From: a virus
IMG/VR virus record: IMGVR_UViG_3300036766_001106
Span: 1 to 64,000 of that record
Reading direction: 5' to 3' (one strand)
Length of the DNA: 64,000 nt
The translations under genes were made by a program, and so were the position numbers. The notes under the pieces were generated by a model, which was given only the letters and a program-made list of their open reading frames with translations, was not told the origin of the DNA and did not search any database. This document shows, piece after piece, positions 54,026 through 62,288 of this stretch; position 1 is the first letter of the stretch, and each line of letters opens with the position of its first letter.

Positions 54026-54496
54026 TTAGGAAACGGTCATTTTGGCTGTAACTTTTACCGCGCCACCATCTGGCACATTGTAAGGGCCGTCCGAAAACTG
54101 CTCCACGGCGATGAGCAATCCTGCCGTACCGGTAGCCACGGTACAGATGAAATAGCCGTAACAGTTGCCCCAGGCCGCCCCGGTGGCGCTAAAAGTTTTC
54201 TGCACCTGGGTGAAAACGCTCCCCGCCTTGGTCCAATCGGCAGGTGCCAGAGCAATTCGGGCATAAGTCCCCCCCGTAGGCTCAGTCAAACCTGTTAGGA
54301 CAGCATCTTCCGCAGGTTCCGAAGTGGGGGCGGTATAGAGGCCCAGATAGAGATTGGCGTTTTGGGTGGTGTTCTTGAGGTAAATATTCCCAATATCCCC
54401 TTCACCTTCATCTACGAGCTTCGCCATGAGAAAGAAGGGGACCAGGGCCAGCCCCCAAGCCAAGTTACCGAGGATATTCCAGATGTGATCTAACAT
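54026..54496 (-). CDS. LGLYxN-type structural protein (156 aa)
   Basis: A hydrophobic start (IWNILGNLAWGLALVPFFLM) precedes the domain NLYLGLYTAPTSEPAEDAVL, EPTGGTYARIALAPADW, WGNCYGYFIC. The same domain recurs at 54507 and 57421. A strong AAGGAG fixes the start before the hydrophobic segment. Likely a small virion or tail protein. Confidence 0.65.
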   Translation of the reverse strand: MLDHIWNILGNLAWGLALVPFFLMAKLVDEGEGDIGNIYLKNTTQNANLYLGLYTAPTSEPAEDAVLTGLTEPTGGTYARIALAPADWTKAGSVFTQVQKTFSATGAAWGNCYGYFICTVATGTAGLLIAVEQFSDGPYNVPDGGAVKVTAKMTVS

Positions 54497-54506
54497 CGCC
54501 TTCTCC

Positions 54507-54914
54507 TTATGAGCATTTAAGTTTGGGAATTATTTTGATGCCTTTGCCGTCCAGCACCGAATAGGCGGAGCCCAGGTGTTCCAACCCCATAAGCTTCCCC
54601 CCGGTGCCGGTCAAGGTGGTGGTGATGAAGTAGCCGTAAATGTTTCCCCAATCCCCGCCTTGCGCCAAGAGGGTCTGCTCAGGGTAGGTGGCCTCATCTG
54701 CCGTGATAGTCCAGTTGGCCAGGCCCCGGGACAGGGGCTTGCGGGCGTAACCGAACCCGGACGGCTCGGTGAGATCGGAAACCTTGGCATCCTCTCCCGG
54801 CTCTACGCTGTTTTTGTAGAGGCCCAGATACCAAGCCCCATCCACCGGGGTATCCCCCAAGAGAATATTCAGAACCCGATTTTCCCCCTCATCGCACCAG
54901 ATTGGAGTTCCCAT
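54507..54914 (-). CDS. LGLYxN-type structural protein (135 aa)
   Basis: AWYLGLYKNSVEPGEDAKVS, EPSGFGYARKPLSRG, WGNIYGYFIT and a basic C-terminal KIIPKLKCS match the genes at 54026 and 57421. The repeated family suggests copies adapted for different places in the virion. Confidence 0.7.
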   Translation of the reverse strand: MGTPIWCDEGENRVLNILLGDTPVDGAWYLGLYKNSVEPGEDAKVSDLTEPSGFGYARKPLSRGLANWTITADEATYPEQTLLAQGGDWGNIYGYFITTTLTGTGGKLMGLEHLGSAYSVLDGKGIKIIPKLKCS

Positions 54915-54926
54915 GTCCTTTCCCCC

Positions 54927-56354
54927 TTACAGGTCTCTACAATGTTCCCGAATCCATTGGCGCATCTCGGTGTTGGTCATGGACGGATACCAGGCTTTTA
55001 ACAGGGCAGCCCCCGCCGCCACATGAGGGCAGGCGGCGCTGGTGCCGGAAGCGCACATATAGCGGTTGCCGGACCCTACCACGACGTAATTATCGTAGGT
55101 GAAGCCGGCCCAGGCCCCGGCGATGTAGCGGCCAGGAGCAGAGACCTCCGTTTCCGGGCCCCGGGAGGAAAAATCGGCGATGCCCTCGTAGAAGTCCATC
55201 GCTGCCACTGCCATGACGCTGGCATACTTGCCGGGATAATTGACGGTGTTCTCCCCCGGCCCGGAGTTGCCCGCCGCTGCCACTACCAGCAGACCTGCAT
55301 ACCAAGCACTATCACAGGCTTGTTGCAAGGAGGTGGTCCCGGAACTTCCGCCCAGGGACATCGAGATGATGTCCATGCCATTCGCCCTGGCCCAATCAAT
55401 GCCGGCGGCTACATTCGCCATAGATCCCCAGCCTTTAGAATCCATCACCTTGCAGGCATAGAGGTCGATGTCCGGGGCGACGCCCCGGTAACTGCCCACG
55501 ATGGCGTTATGTTGAGCGGCCACGATGGAGCAGCAGTAGGTGCCGTGGTCGTGATCATCTTCGGGGTTGGGGTTCCCCCCCACGAAGTTGTAGCCGCCTT
55601 TGAAAACGCAGACGCCATCCTTCCAAAAGACTTCATGGGAGGACTTGATGCCAGTATCTATGACGCATACTTTAATGCGCCGGCCAGACATGGACTTCCC
55701 ATAGTTGCCCTGGCCCCAGGCATATTGCGGGTTAATCCTCGTTACCCCCCAATCAGTGTTGACCCCGGAAGGGTTATAGGCCGGGATTTCGTTGGAGAGG
55801 ATATGGGCCATCGGCTCAACCTCTACCCGCTCCACCAGGGGGCTTTTCCGAAGCTCCTCGATGGCCGCGTCCTCCAGGTCCGTGACGAACATGCGGTTAT
55901 CGAACCCAAAGGTCCATTTCCGGCGCCCCCCGTGGTCCTTGGCCAGATTGTGGGACATTTTCATCAAATCTTTGGGGAGGCCGACAATCTTCTCCGGCAG
56001 CTTCAAATAGACGGTCACGGTCCTCGTAAGATTTGGTTCCTCCGCGAAACCTTCATCGCATTTATAGGTCGCCGCCAGTTCCTGGGCCAGCTCTCGCAAG
56101 CCGTCCTTGACCGTCACCTCCGGACTCAAATTGACCGTCTCCCGACCTTTCTTGACGGCCACCAGGAATTTGAGCAATTTCGTATAGAGGTCCGGCCTAT
56201 GGACCCGCATATCCTGCATCATCGACTGCCAACGTTGCCGGGGCATCCGTTGGATTACAAATTGGTAAAGCTCCTCATCCACCTCTTTGAGACGTTGCAA
56301 CACCCTTTGATAGTCCAGAATGCTTTTGCTCTCGAAAAATTCTTCCTCAAACAT
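54927..56354 (-). CDS. Subtilisin-like serine protease (475 aa)
   Basis: An S8-family protease with the full triad: Asp233 (CVIDTGI), His270 (DDHDHGTYCC), Ser439 (CASGTSAACPHVAAG) and the oxyanion Asn363 (AAAGNSGPG). An I9-like propeptide (about residues 110-185, RTVTVYLKLPEKIVG to ERVEVEPMAHIL) and a 100-residue N-terminal helical extension precede it. It lies among tail genes, so it may process tail proteins during assembly or act on the host surface. No signal peptide is seen. Subtilases in tail operons are unusual but known. Confidence 0.93.
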   Translation of the reverse strand: MFEEEFFESKSILDYQRVLQRLKEVDEELYQFVIQRMPRQRWQSMMQDMRVHRPDLYTKLLKFLVAVKKGRETVNLSPEVTVKDGLRELAQELAATYKCDEGFAEEPNLTRTVTVYLKLPEKIVGLPKDLMKMSHNLAKDHGGRRKWTFGFDNRMFVTDLEDAAIEELRKSPLVERVEVEPMAHILSNEIPAYNPSGVNTDWGVTRINPQYAWGQGNYGKSMSGRRIKVCVIDTGIKSSHEVFWKDGVCVFKGGYNFVGGNPNPEDDHDHGTYCCSIVAAQHNAIVGSYRGVAPDIDLYACKVMDSKGWGSMANVAAGIDWARANGMDIISMSLGGSSGTTSLQQACDSAWYAGLLVVAAAGNSGPGENTVNYPGKYASVMAVAAMDFYEGIADFSSRGPETEVSAPGRYIAGAWAGFTYDNYVVVGSGNRYMCASGTSAACPHVAAGAALLKAWYPSMTNTEMRQWIREHCRDL

Positions 56355-56358
56355 CGTC

Positions 56359-57417
56359 TTATCCTGCCGGGGTGTTAAGGGTGTTGGGGTCGGTGGCTTC
56401 CCGGTCCCAATCGTAAGTCCAGAACTCGGTGAGGATCCATTTGGGGGAATAGCCTGCGGCTATCCCCTTAAACCGGTCCATAAAGGTTTTGGTGAACTTC
56501 GATTGGATATGGGTGTCCACGTAGGGGTAACCGGTGAGTAATTCCTGCTGCATATTGACGAAATGCCCCCCCGATGTGCCATAGACCCGCTCTTTCGTTC
56601 TAGCGTTTTCCAGCCAAATTTCTTCTCGCTCCGGGGTCCAGATGCCAGCATTGACTACGACGTTTCCAGTGATGGGCCCCGGCATCCCCACCGTATAAAC
56701 GCCAATGATATAGGCCGCCGGTCCCACCACGATAAGCCAGTCTCCCAGGTAGTAAACCACCGTACCGTATTGCTGTTCCCGCATCCCGAAGATATGCCGG
56801 GCCCGGTGCGGCAACTCGATGGGCTCCCCGGACGGCTCCACGAAAGGGTCGTCGATACCCGTTACCTCTTCCTGGATAGAGGCCCGGTAAAAAATGCTGT
56901 GCCAGGTGGTTTGAAACATAAACCAGTTAAGCCAACCCGGGGTCTCGCCAATCGGTGATATCGGCTTTTGGTAGGGCACCCGCCCCTCGCCGATGGCTCG
57001 ATGCCATTGGATTCGGAAGACATCCAGGCACTTCCGGGGGGCCTTGGGGTCCTGGCCGTAGGTCTGCGGTTCATTGTGGCCGATGATAGCGTAAGGCACG
57101 TCGCCGTCCATCATCACCTTCACCTTCTGGCCGGCCCGGAACCCCCAGGCTGCATGATTGAGAGCCTTGTTCTCCCGTTTGGTGGCCACCTGGTCGTCGT
57201 AGTAGCCCCGGCGACAATGGTAGAAGATAGGCACCCCCGGATAAGCGCCGCCGTCCACCTCCACGGTGCAGGTGTCGTCCAGCGTCAGGGGATTGGTGGA
57301 GGACAGACCGAAATCCTTTATAATCCCCTCTTTATAGTGGACCTGATAGACCTCGCCGAAATTCTCATGGTCCAGGCGGTGCTCCAGGTCACTTTTACTG
57401 GCGGCGCTCGGGGTCAT
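56359..57417 (-). CDS. Predicted tail-region structural protein (352 aa)
   Basis: Mixed beta-rich protein: NFGEVYQVHYKEGIIKDFGL, KVKVMMDGDVPYAIIGHNEP, EEIWLENARTKERVYGTSGG. No known motif. It is between the protease and an LGLYxN protein, all in one tight run. Likely a tail or baseplate part. Confidence 0.55.
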   Translation of the reverse strand: MTPSAASKSDLEHRLDHENFGEVYQVHYKEGIIKDFGLSSTNPLTLDDTCTVEVDGGAYPGVPIFYHCRRGYYDDQVATKRENKALNHAAWGFRAGQKVKVMMDGDVPYAIIGHNEPQTYGQDPKAPRKCLDVFRIQWHRAIGEGRVPYQKPISPIGETPGWLNWFMFQTTWHSIFYRASIQEEVTGIDDPFVEPSGEPIELPHRARHIFGMREQQYGTVVYYLGDWLIVVGPAAYIIGVYTVGMPGPITGNVVVNAGIWTPEREEIWLENARTKERVYGTSGGHFVNMQQELLTGYPYVDTHIQSKFTKTFMDRFKGIAAGYSPKWILTEFWTYDWDREATDPNTLNTPAG

Positions 57418-57420
57418 GGC

Positions 57421-58119
57421 TTATTGGGTGCTCAGTGACCATTTCACGTTGCACCGGATCTTCTGCCCGGCGGTGTCGATCAGCTTGGCCTCCGGCAGTT
57501 CCTCCAGGAAGACCAGCTTCTTGTGGGCGTCCCCGGCGAACAGGGTGCCGGTGTTGCTGACGGCCCACTTTACCCCGCCAACCCAAATTTCCTCGTCATT
57601 CTGGAAGGTGCCGGTCTTGGTTTTGATGAACAGATACCCGGCGGCATCGTCAGTGGCCCAGGCCCCGGACGTAACCACCACGCCGGTCACGATGCCCGTA
57701 GCGGCAGAGGTGTGGCCGGTGACGGTATCGCCTACCTTGATGGGCCCCTCACTCTGCCCGGCGTCAAAAGGCACGACATAGCAGAAGGCGAACACCCCCC
57801 GGACGGTATTGACGTCAGCTACATCCGCCGCGGCAAATTCCCATTCCAGGTAGGTATTGTGATAGGCGCCTTCGGCCTTCCCGGCGGCGTTCAGAGACAG
57901 ATACCACTTGTTGGCGGCCAGGGCAGCAGCGAACTCCTGGGTGAGAACCTTCTGAGCATAGGTCCTGCCACCGCCGGTAGGCATCTCCTCAAGCTGGAGC
58001 ATGGTCATGGAGCCGTCAGGCGAAACCACGTTCTTGTAAAGCCCCATAATCCACGCCTGAATTGCGAGGATTGCCCGCATCATTTCGATTTCAGATTCGT
58101 TTGGCACATAAAGGCTCAT
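57421..58119 (-). CDS. LGLYxN-type structural protein with insertion (232 aa)
   Basis: IMGLYKNVVSPDGSMTMLQL and GGRTYAQKVLTQEFAAALAA correspond to the small paralogues. A middle insertion (GVVVTSGAWATDDAAGYLFI, VGGVKWAVSNTGTLFAGDAH) enlarges it. The start overlaps the previous stop. It is probably a tail component. Confidence 0.65.
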   Translation of the reverse strand: MSLYVPNESEIEMMRAILAIQAWIMGLYKNVVSPDGSMTMLQLEEMPTGGGRTYAQKVLTQEFAAALAANKWYLSLNAAGKAEGAYHNTYLEWEFAAADVADVNTVRGVFAFCYVVPFDAGQSEGPIKVGDTVTGHTSAATGIVTGVVVTSGAWATDDAAGYLFIKTKTGTFQNDEEIWVGGVKWAVSNTGTLFAGDAHKKLVFLEELPEAKLIDTAGQKIRCNVKWSLSTQ

Positions 58120-59432
58120 AGGTACTCTCCTTCGCCACCGATGATTACGCCGCCGTAAACCTGGTGTTCCAGGGGGGCGGGTATGTAAATGCGTCCACGT
58201 TCAAAAATGTCGTGGAGGTCTGCATCAAAATCCCCCTTGGCGGAGCCAGAGAGGGAGATAACCGTTTGCGGGATGACGCCCTGCAGGAGCCGGTGAAACC
58301 CTGCTCCCCGGCTCAAGGCGTTTATCTTCAGCCGGTTTTCCGTGATATGGATGAGGTGCCCGTTATGTTTGCCGATGATGGCGCCTTGGGGAGACATCCA
58401 CACCGGGCAAAGGGTGCGGGACTGTTTCGGCTCGTAGGCCCCGCCTTCCATCATGGTCCAGGTCAGAGTGCCGGGGATGGCGCCGCCGCCCACTTCCTCC
58501 AGGGTCATCTTGGCCGGGACCGTCCCCTTCAGAAACCAGGTATTGGCAAGAGAACTGATGAACAGGCCCTCGTTGACGGGGGCAATCAGGGTGATGTCCT
58601 CCAGGAAGGGGAAATAACCCCCGGCCCGGAAGTTCTCGTACATGAACTCATCGCTGTAACAAACCTTCTTGCCGGAGGCCCCCCAAACCCGCCCATGGGC
58701 GAAAGCCAGTGAGGTCAAGGGAGGCGGCGGCTCCACTCCGAAGGTCGGAAGCGGTTGGGTGTAGTAGGGGGTTGTGATTTTACCGGCTACGACCAGGGCC
58801 AGATAGAACTCGGCCCCATTGGGCTGGGTGATCCAGACCAGGACATCATCCGGCAAATCGGTGAGTTGAATCCCGGCGGTGCCACCCGCCCAGGAGATTT
58901 CGGCTACGGGACCGTTTCCCCCCACGCGGTTCAGGGCCTCGAACCTAGTGTAGCAGAGCTTATAGATGCCCGGCGGCAAGTCACCTTCGACCTGGGTAAT
59001 GTCCGGCGCCAGGGGTAAGGACAGGCCCCACCCATGCACCAGGTCCTGGCCCAGGTCATAGACTCCCTGCCAATAGCCGTTGGCGGCATAGACGCGGCCG
59101 TCAACTTCCACGAAGTCCATCCGGGCCCGGGCCGGCCCCGAGACCTGACAAAGCTCCCGGGCCGAAACCGCCTCAACTCTGAACAGGGAAGGGGAGCCGG
59201 CGGCACCCGTGGCGACACACAGGTTGACCGATTCGCCCCATAGAGAATGAGCCCCCGGCAAGCTGATGAGCTTCCGATAGCATCCCCGCAGGGCCACCAC
59301 GCCGTCATCAAAAACATCGGCATTCAAGACCACCTGGGGCGTCGCCCGCTTGGTGTCGTCAAGGAAGTAGCCTGGCGACTTCTTCAGGTTGGACATCCCA
59401 TTGAAGCCGTAGGCCACTAACTGTTTCGCCAT
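58116..59432 (-). CDS. Tail nozzle-like beta-propeller protein (438 aa)
   Basis: Repeated beta units: VDGRVYAANGYWQGVYDLG, FAHGRVWGASGKKVCYSDEF, GPARARMDFVEVDG. The phrase GRVWGA-SGKKVCYSDEF is common to podovirus-like tail proteins of the nozzle or gp12 type. Position after the adaptor supports it. A dedicated search would show whether it is a tail tubular B-like protein. Confidence 0.6.
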   Translation of the reverse strand: MAKQLVAYGFNGMSNLKKSPGYFLDDTKRATPQVVLNADVFDDGVVALRGCYRKLISLPGAHSLWGESVNLCVATGAAGSPSLFRVEAVSARELCQVSGPARARMDFVEVDGRVYAANGYWQGVYDLGQDLVHGWGLSLPLAPDITQVEGDLPPGIYKLCYTRFEALNRVGGNGPVAEISWAGGTAGIQLTDLPDDVLVWITQPNGAEFYLALVVAGKITTPYYTQPLPTFGVEPPPPLTSLAFAHGRVWGASGKKVCYSDEFMYENFRAGGYFPFLEDITLIAPVNEGLFISSLANTWFLKGTVPAKMTLEEVGGGAIPGTLTWTMMEGGAYEPKQSRTLCPVWMSPQGAIIGKHNGHLIHITENRLKINALSRGAGFHRLLQGVIPQTVISLSGSAKGDFDADLHDIFERGRIYIPAPLEHQVYGGVIIGGEGEYL

Positions 59433-59444
59433 GTCGTCCCCTCG

Positions 59445-60107
59445 TTAAGGCAACGGCTGGCGGCCGCCGTGTCGCCGGACACCTCTTTGCGCCACCAGCC
59501 AGGGCACCATGCCAACCTCCCCCCTCGGGCTTCCGTAAAGGCCATTAGAGTATTCCCCCTGCCAGTACGTCAGGGATCTGTGGGGCATGTCCACGCCCAT
59601 GTCCATAATCACCGGGAAGGCGATGATGGCGACCTTGGGGATAATCACCCGGCGCTGGAACTGCGGCGGGATGCACACCACGGGGTCGTTGGGCACGTCC
59701 AGAACTTCGGGTTTATCGCAGAACCAGAGCCGGGCCGTATCGTTGGCCTTGGGGTAGATTCCCAGCTTGCGGTCTTTCACGGCCACATGGGTGATCGCCT
59801 CTCCGGTTTCGTCATGGTCAATGTCCCTAGTATCAAGGTCGCTGAGGTCCCGCAGGATGGTGACGGGCTGCCAGTCCTTGTTGCGACACTTAACAAGGCC
59901 CTTGAGATAGACCTCCGGCAGGTCGTAAAGCCAGGCCGCGGTGGTCACCGGCAGGTTGAACGGCTCGCTGCGCTCCAGGGCAGGTAGGTGATTCTCCGTC
60001 GCGATGACCAGGATGGCCTCATTAATCCAGGCCTTGAAGAAATTCACCTTGAGATAGTCATCCCTGACATGCAAATAAATTTCGTTTTCCAATTCCTGGA
60101 GAGTCAT
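59445..60107 (-). CDS. Head-tail adaptor / tail tubular A-like protein (220 aa)
   Basis: It has the layout of podovirus adaptors, which join portal and tail: an N-terminal helical start (MTLQELENEIYLHVRDDYLK, FKAWINEAILVIATENHLPA), a beta core (LYDLPEVYLKGLVKCRNKDW, GIYPKANDTARLWFCDKPEV) and IPPQFQRRVIIPKVAIIAFP. It comes directly before the nozzle-like protein, as expected. Confidence 0.65.
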   Translation of the reverse strand: MTLQELENEIYLHVRDDYLKVNFFKAWINEAILVIATENHLPALERSEPFNLPVTTAAWLYDLPEVYLKGLVKCRNKDWQPVTILRDLSDLDTRDIDHDETGEAITHVAVKDRKLGIYPKANDTARLWFCDKPEVLDVPNDPVVCIPPQFQRRVIIPKVAIIAFPVIMDMGVDMPHRSLTYWQGEYSNGLYGSPRGEVGMVPWLVAQRGVRRHGGRQPLP

Positions 60108-60119
60108 GGCCTTCCCGAC

Positions 60120-60404
60120 CTATCGCTTCTTGGACTCATGCACTTCCTGCATGAGCTCTTTGCTGGTGTAAGTTTTTCCCTTCCCGGGAACTTTGAGGGT
60201 GATCTTCTCCATCTGCAAAGAGAAGCTGGAGGTGTCCGCATCTTGCCGGATGCTGGAAACCTTGCCGGTGACCACCACGGTAATCTCGTCGTCCACCGAC
60301 AGGTCCCCGAAACCATCCGGCTGCTTCATACCACCCTCACCGAATTCAAAGGAGACCCGTTCACGCCACTCTTTATCAATCGCAGGGACATCCTTACTCA
60401 TCAT
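60120..60404 (-). CDS. Hypothetical head-region protein (94 aa)
   Basis: Beta-rich small protein (LSVDDEITVVVTGKVSSIRQ) with an acidic, basic-ended tail. Common in this place among N4-type phages but not functionally known. The start overlaps the end of the small zinc protein gene. Confidence 0.55.
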   Translation of the reverse strand: MMSKDVPAIDKEWRERVSFEFGEGGMKQPDGFGDLSVDDEITVVVTGKVSSIRQDADTSSFSLQMEKITLKVPGKGKTYTSKELMQEVHESKKR

Positions 60405-60549
60405 CGTCTCCTTGACCTGGCCGCTTCCGCCCCCACTCCGTGCCGCACCGGGGACACTTAATGTCCGCGTCCTTGTAAATCCGCGGGTCCGGGTCCGTCA
60501 CCAGGCGGCAATTCGGGTTGGGGCAAATACGCACCTTGCCTTCGGTCAT
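60394..60549 (-). CDS. Small zinc-ribbon protein (51 aa)
   Basis: CPNPNCRLVTDPDPRIYKDA then CPRCGTEW: a four-Cys ribbon in a 51-residue protein. ATG 60549 lies three bases after the preceding stop and its stop overlaps the next start. Probably translated in the head operon. Role unknown. Confidence 0.55.
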   Translation of the reverse strand: MTEGKVRICPNPNCRLVTDPDPRIYKDADIKCPRCGTEWGRKRPGQGDDDE

Positions 60550-60552
60550 GGC

Positions 60553-61068
60553 CTACACCGTGGCCGCCGCCGTTTCCTGAGCGGGAGGCGGGGCCGCAGG
60601 CCGCGCCGGGGGTTTCCGCGCCGGCTGTTTCGCTCCCGGTTTTTTCGCCGCCTGCTTGGCTCCGGCCTTCTTGGTTTGAGGCTTCTCCGTCTTTTCCTGG
60701 GCGATATGCCGCTTGGTGAACCACAGCAACGCCGCATCCAGCATCGGCCCCGGTTTCAGGGACTGAGTCAACTGCGAAGTGTTGATGATGGGGGACCCGT
60801 CCTCGAAGACACAGGAGCCATCGGGTTCCACCAGCACCCGCAGGGGCGGGGTCCCTTCCCTCTCATGGCGGTGGCGGAACCAGTCCAAGGCATCTGCCAA
60901 GAATTCTACCGGGACGGCCTTGCGTAATTCCGCCTCGTTCTTCACCGGCAGGCCGGAAATATGCACATAGGCCCCGTTGGTGCACAGCGCGATATGGTAG
61001 GGCGGCTCGTGAAAAGACTGCTCCACCTCCAGGGTGCCGAATTGCTTGGTGGTAATGAGTTGACCCAT
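60553..61068 (-). CDS. Hypothetical head protein with Lys/Ala/Pro-rich tail (171 aa)
   Basis: N-terminal beta part (TTKQFGTLEVEQSFHEPPYH, GAYVHISGLPVK) and a C-terminal low-complexity tail rich in Lys, Ala and Pro (AKQAAKKPGAKQPARKPPAR), which might bind DNA or other virion proteins. No family is known to me. Confidence 0.5.
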   Translation of the reverse strand: MGQLITTKQFGTLEVEQSFHEPPYHIALCTNGAYVHISGLPVKNEAELRKAVPVEFLADALDWFRHRHEREGTPPLRVLVEPDGSCVFEDGSPIINTSQLTQSLKPGPMLDAALLWFTKRHIAQEKTEKPQTKKAGAKQAAKKPGAKQPARKPPARPAAPPPAQETAAATV

Positions 61069-61086
61069 AAGATTCCTCTTTCCGGC

Positions 61087-61680
61087 CTACTGGCCGATTA
61101 CTTCCAGTTCAAGAACTGTGGCAGGCACTACCACATTGCCGAGTTCCACCAAGGCCGCAGCAGCCACCGCGGTGCCAGTGAGAGTAGCGGTAAGGCCGGT
61201 CTTGGCTACCACACCGCCCTTGGTGGCGCTATCGGCCCCAACAATGGTCCGGTCCGTCGCCGCCAGTTTGCCCAGGGTGGGACCAGAAGCCAATACCCCC
61301 ACATCTTCATCCGCAGTGATTTCGCCGATGACTTTCATGTCGTGGGTATGGTCGGCAACCGCTATCGACCCCGCAGGCGTAAACCCGGCACTCCCAAAAA
61401 TCCGGATGGTGCCGTAGGGCGCCACCGGGGTTGCAACCCTGGGAGTCTTGTCATACCGGTACTCATAGCCGTCGGGGGGCTGTTCAATGCGAAGGCGTTT
61501 GACCACCTTTTTCATCCCGAATTTCTTAAAATCTGGAACCGGGATGCCGTAGGTGTCGTATTTCAAGCTCCCGCCGCCAAAGGCGATGGTCGGGAAACTT
61601 TTCACCCTGCCTTGCTGTGAATAATCCATATCCTGTAACGATATGGTCGTGACCACATCAGTTATTGCGATTTCAGCCAT
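61087..61680 (-). CDS. Predicted head protein or decoration-like protein (197 aa)
   Basis: Beta-rich, Gly/Ala-rich protein (FPTIAFGGGSLKYDTYGIPV, GTIRIFGSAGFTPAGSIAVA, LVELGNVVVPATVLELEVIG). Composition and position near the capsid genes suggest a virion head or tail-tube protein. A terminator separates it from the decoration-like gene upstream. Confidence 0.55.
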   Translation of the reverse strand: MAEIAITDVVTTISLQDMDYSQQGRVKSFPTIAFGGGSLKYDTYGIPVPDFKKFGMKKVVKRLRIEQPPDGYEYRYDKTPRVATPVAPYGTIRIFGSAGFTPAGSIAVADHTHDMKVIGEITADEDVGVLASGPTLGKLAATDRTIVGADSATKGGVVAKTGLTATLTGTAVAAAALVELGNVVVPATVLELEVIGQ

Positions 61681-61694
61681 AGCCTTTCTCCTTC

Positions 61695-61724
61695 AAAAAG
61701 GGGCCCCAAGGATCCCTGGGGCCC
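61695..61724 (-). terminator. Intrinsic terminator inside the head operon
   Basis: Minus-strand GGGCCCCA (61724-61717) and TGGGGCCC (61708-61701) form a strong stem, followed by TTTTT. It would reduce transcription downstream of the decoration and capsid genes. Confidence 0.8.
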
Positions 61725-61738
61725 GTCTGAGATTGCCG

Positions 61739-62233
61739 TTACGGGGTGCGGTTCACCAGTTGCCCCTGGTTGGGGATGTTCTCGCCCCGGTCAGAGACCC
61801 AGATGATGGGCTGGAATTCACCCGTCTCGGTACCGCCGACCGCCTGGGTGCTGATCCACACCGCCAGGGCGTCCCCTGCCTCGTAATTGGCAGGCGGCTG
61901 CGAGGGCGGCGTTGTCAGCGCCGGGGTGTTGGATACCCCGGTGAAGTAAATCTTCCCGGCCACGTCGCCCTGCTCCAGGTTGATGGTGCCCAGGGCCACC
62001 TTGTTGTTCGCCACCCCAGCGGGATACTTGTAAAGGGTCAAAACCCCCTTGGTCACCAAGGTGTCGTAGTTAAAGGCCACCGTAGGCCGGAAACCGAAAG
62101 CCCGCGCAAAACCCGGGGTGTTCATGATTTTGGTAAGGATCTCTCCAGCCGCAGCTTCCAGGGCAATGTGGGTGGCCAGGGAAGCATCACCAATGGCCGC
62201 GTCAATTTCTTTAATTCCTTCGCCGTACAACAT
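61739..62233 (-). CDS. Predicted capsid decoration/head protein (164 aa)
   Basis: Beta-rich Ala/Gly-rich protein (EAAAGEILTKIMNTPGFARA, YDTLVTKGVLTLYKYPAGVA, GDALAVWISTQAVGGTETGE). It lies immediately after the capsid gene, like decoration or minor head proteins of phages. Confidence 0.6.
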   Translation of the reverse strand: MLYGEGIKEIDAAIGDASLATHIALEAAAGEILTKIMNTPGFARAFGFRPTVAFNYDTLVTKGVLTLYKYPAGVANNKVALGTINLEQGDVAGKIYFTGVSNTPALTTPPSQPPANYEAGDALAVWISTQAVGGTETGEFQPIIWVSDRGENIPNQGQLVNRTP

Positions 62234-62249
62234 ATTCCTTACCTCCTGA

Positions 62250-62273
62250 GGGGGAGGCGGTTAACCGTCCCCC
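62250..62273 (-). terminator. Hairpin after the capsid gene
   Basis: GGGGGA and TCCCCC pair around an inner CGGTTAACCG. No T-run follows, so it is more likely an RNA-stabilising stem than a terminator. Confidence 0.45.
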
Positions 62274-62288
62274 ATCATGGTTTGCGGT

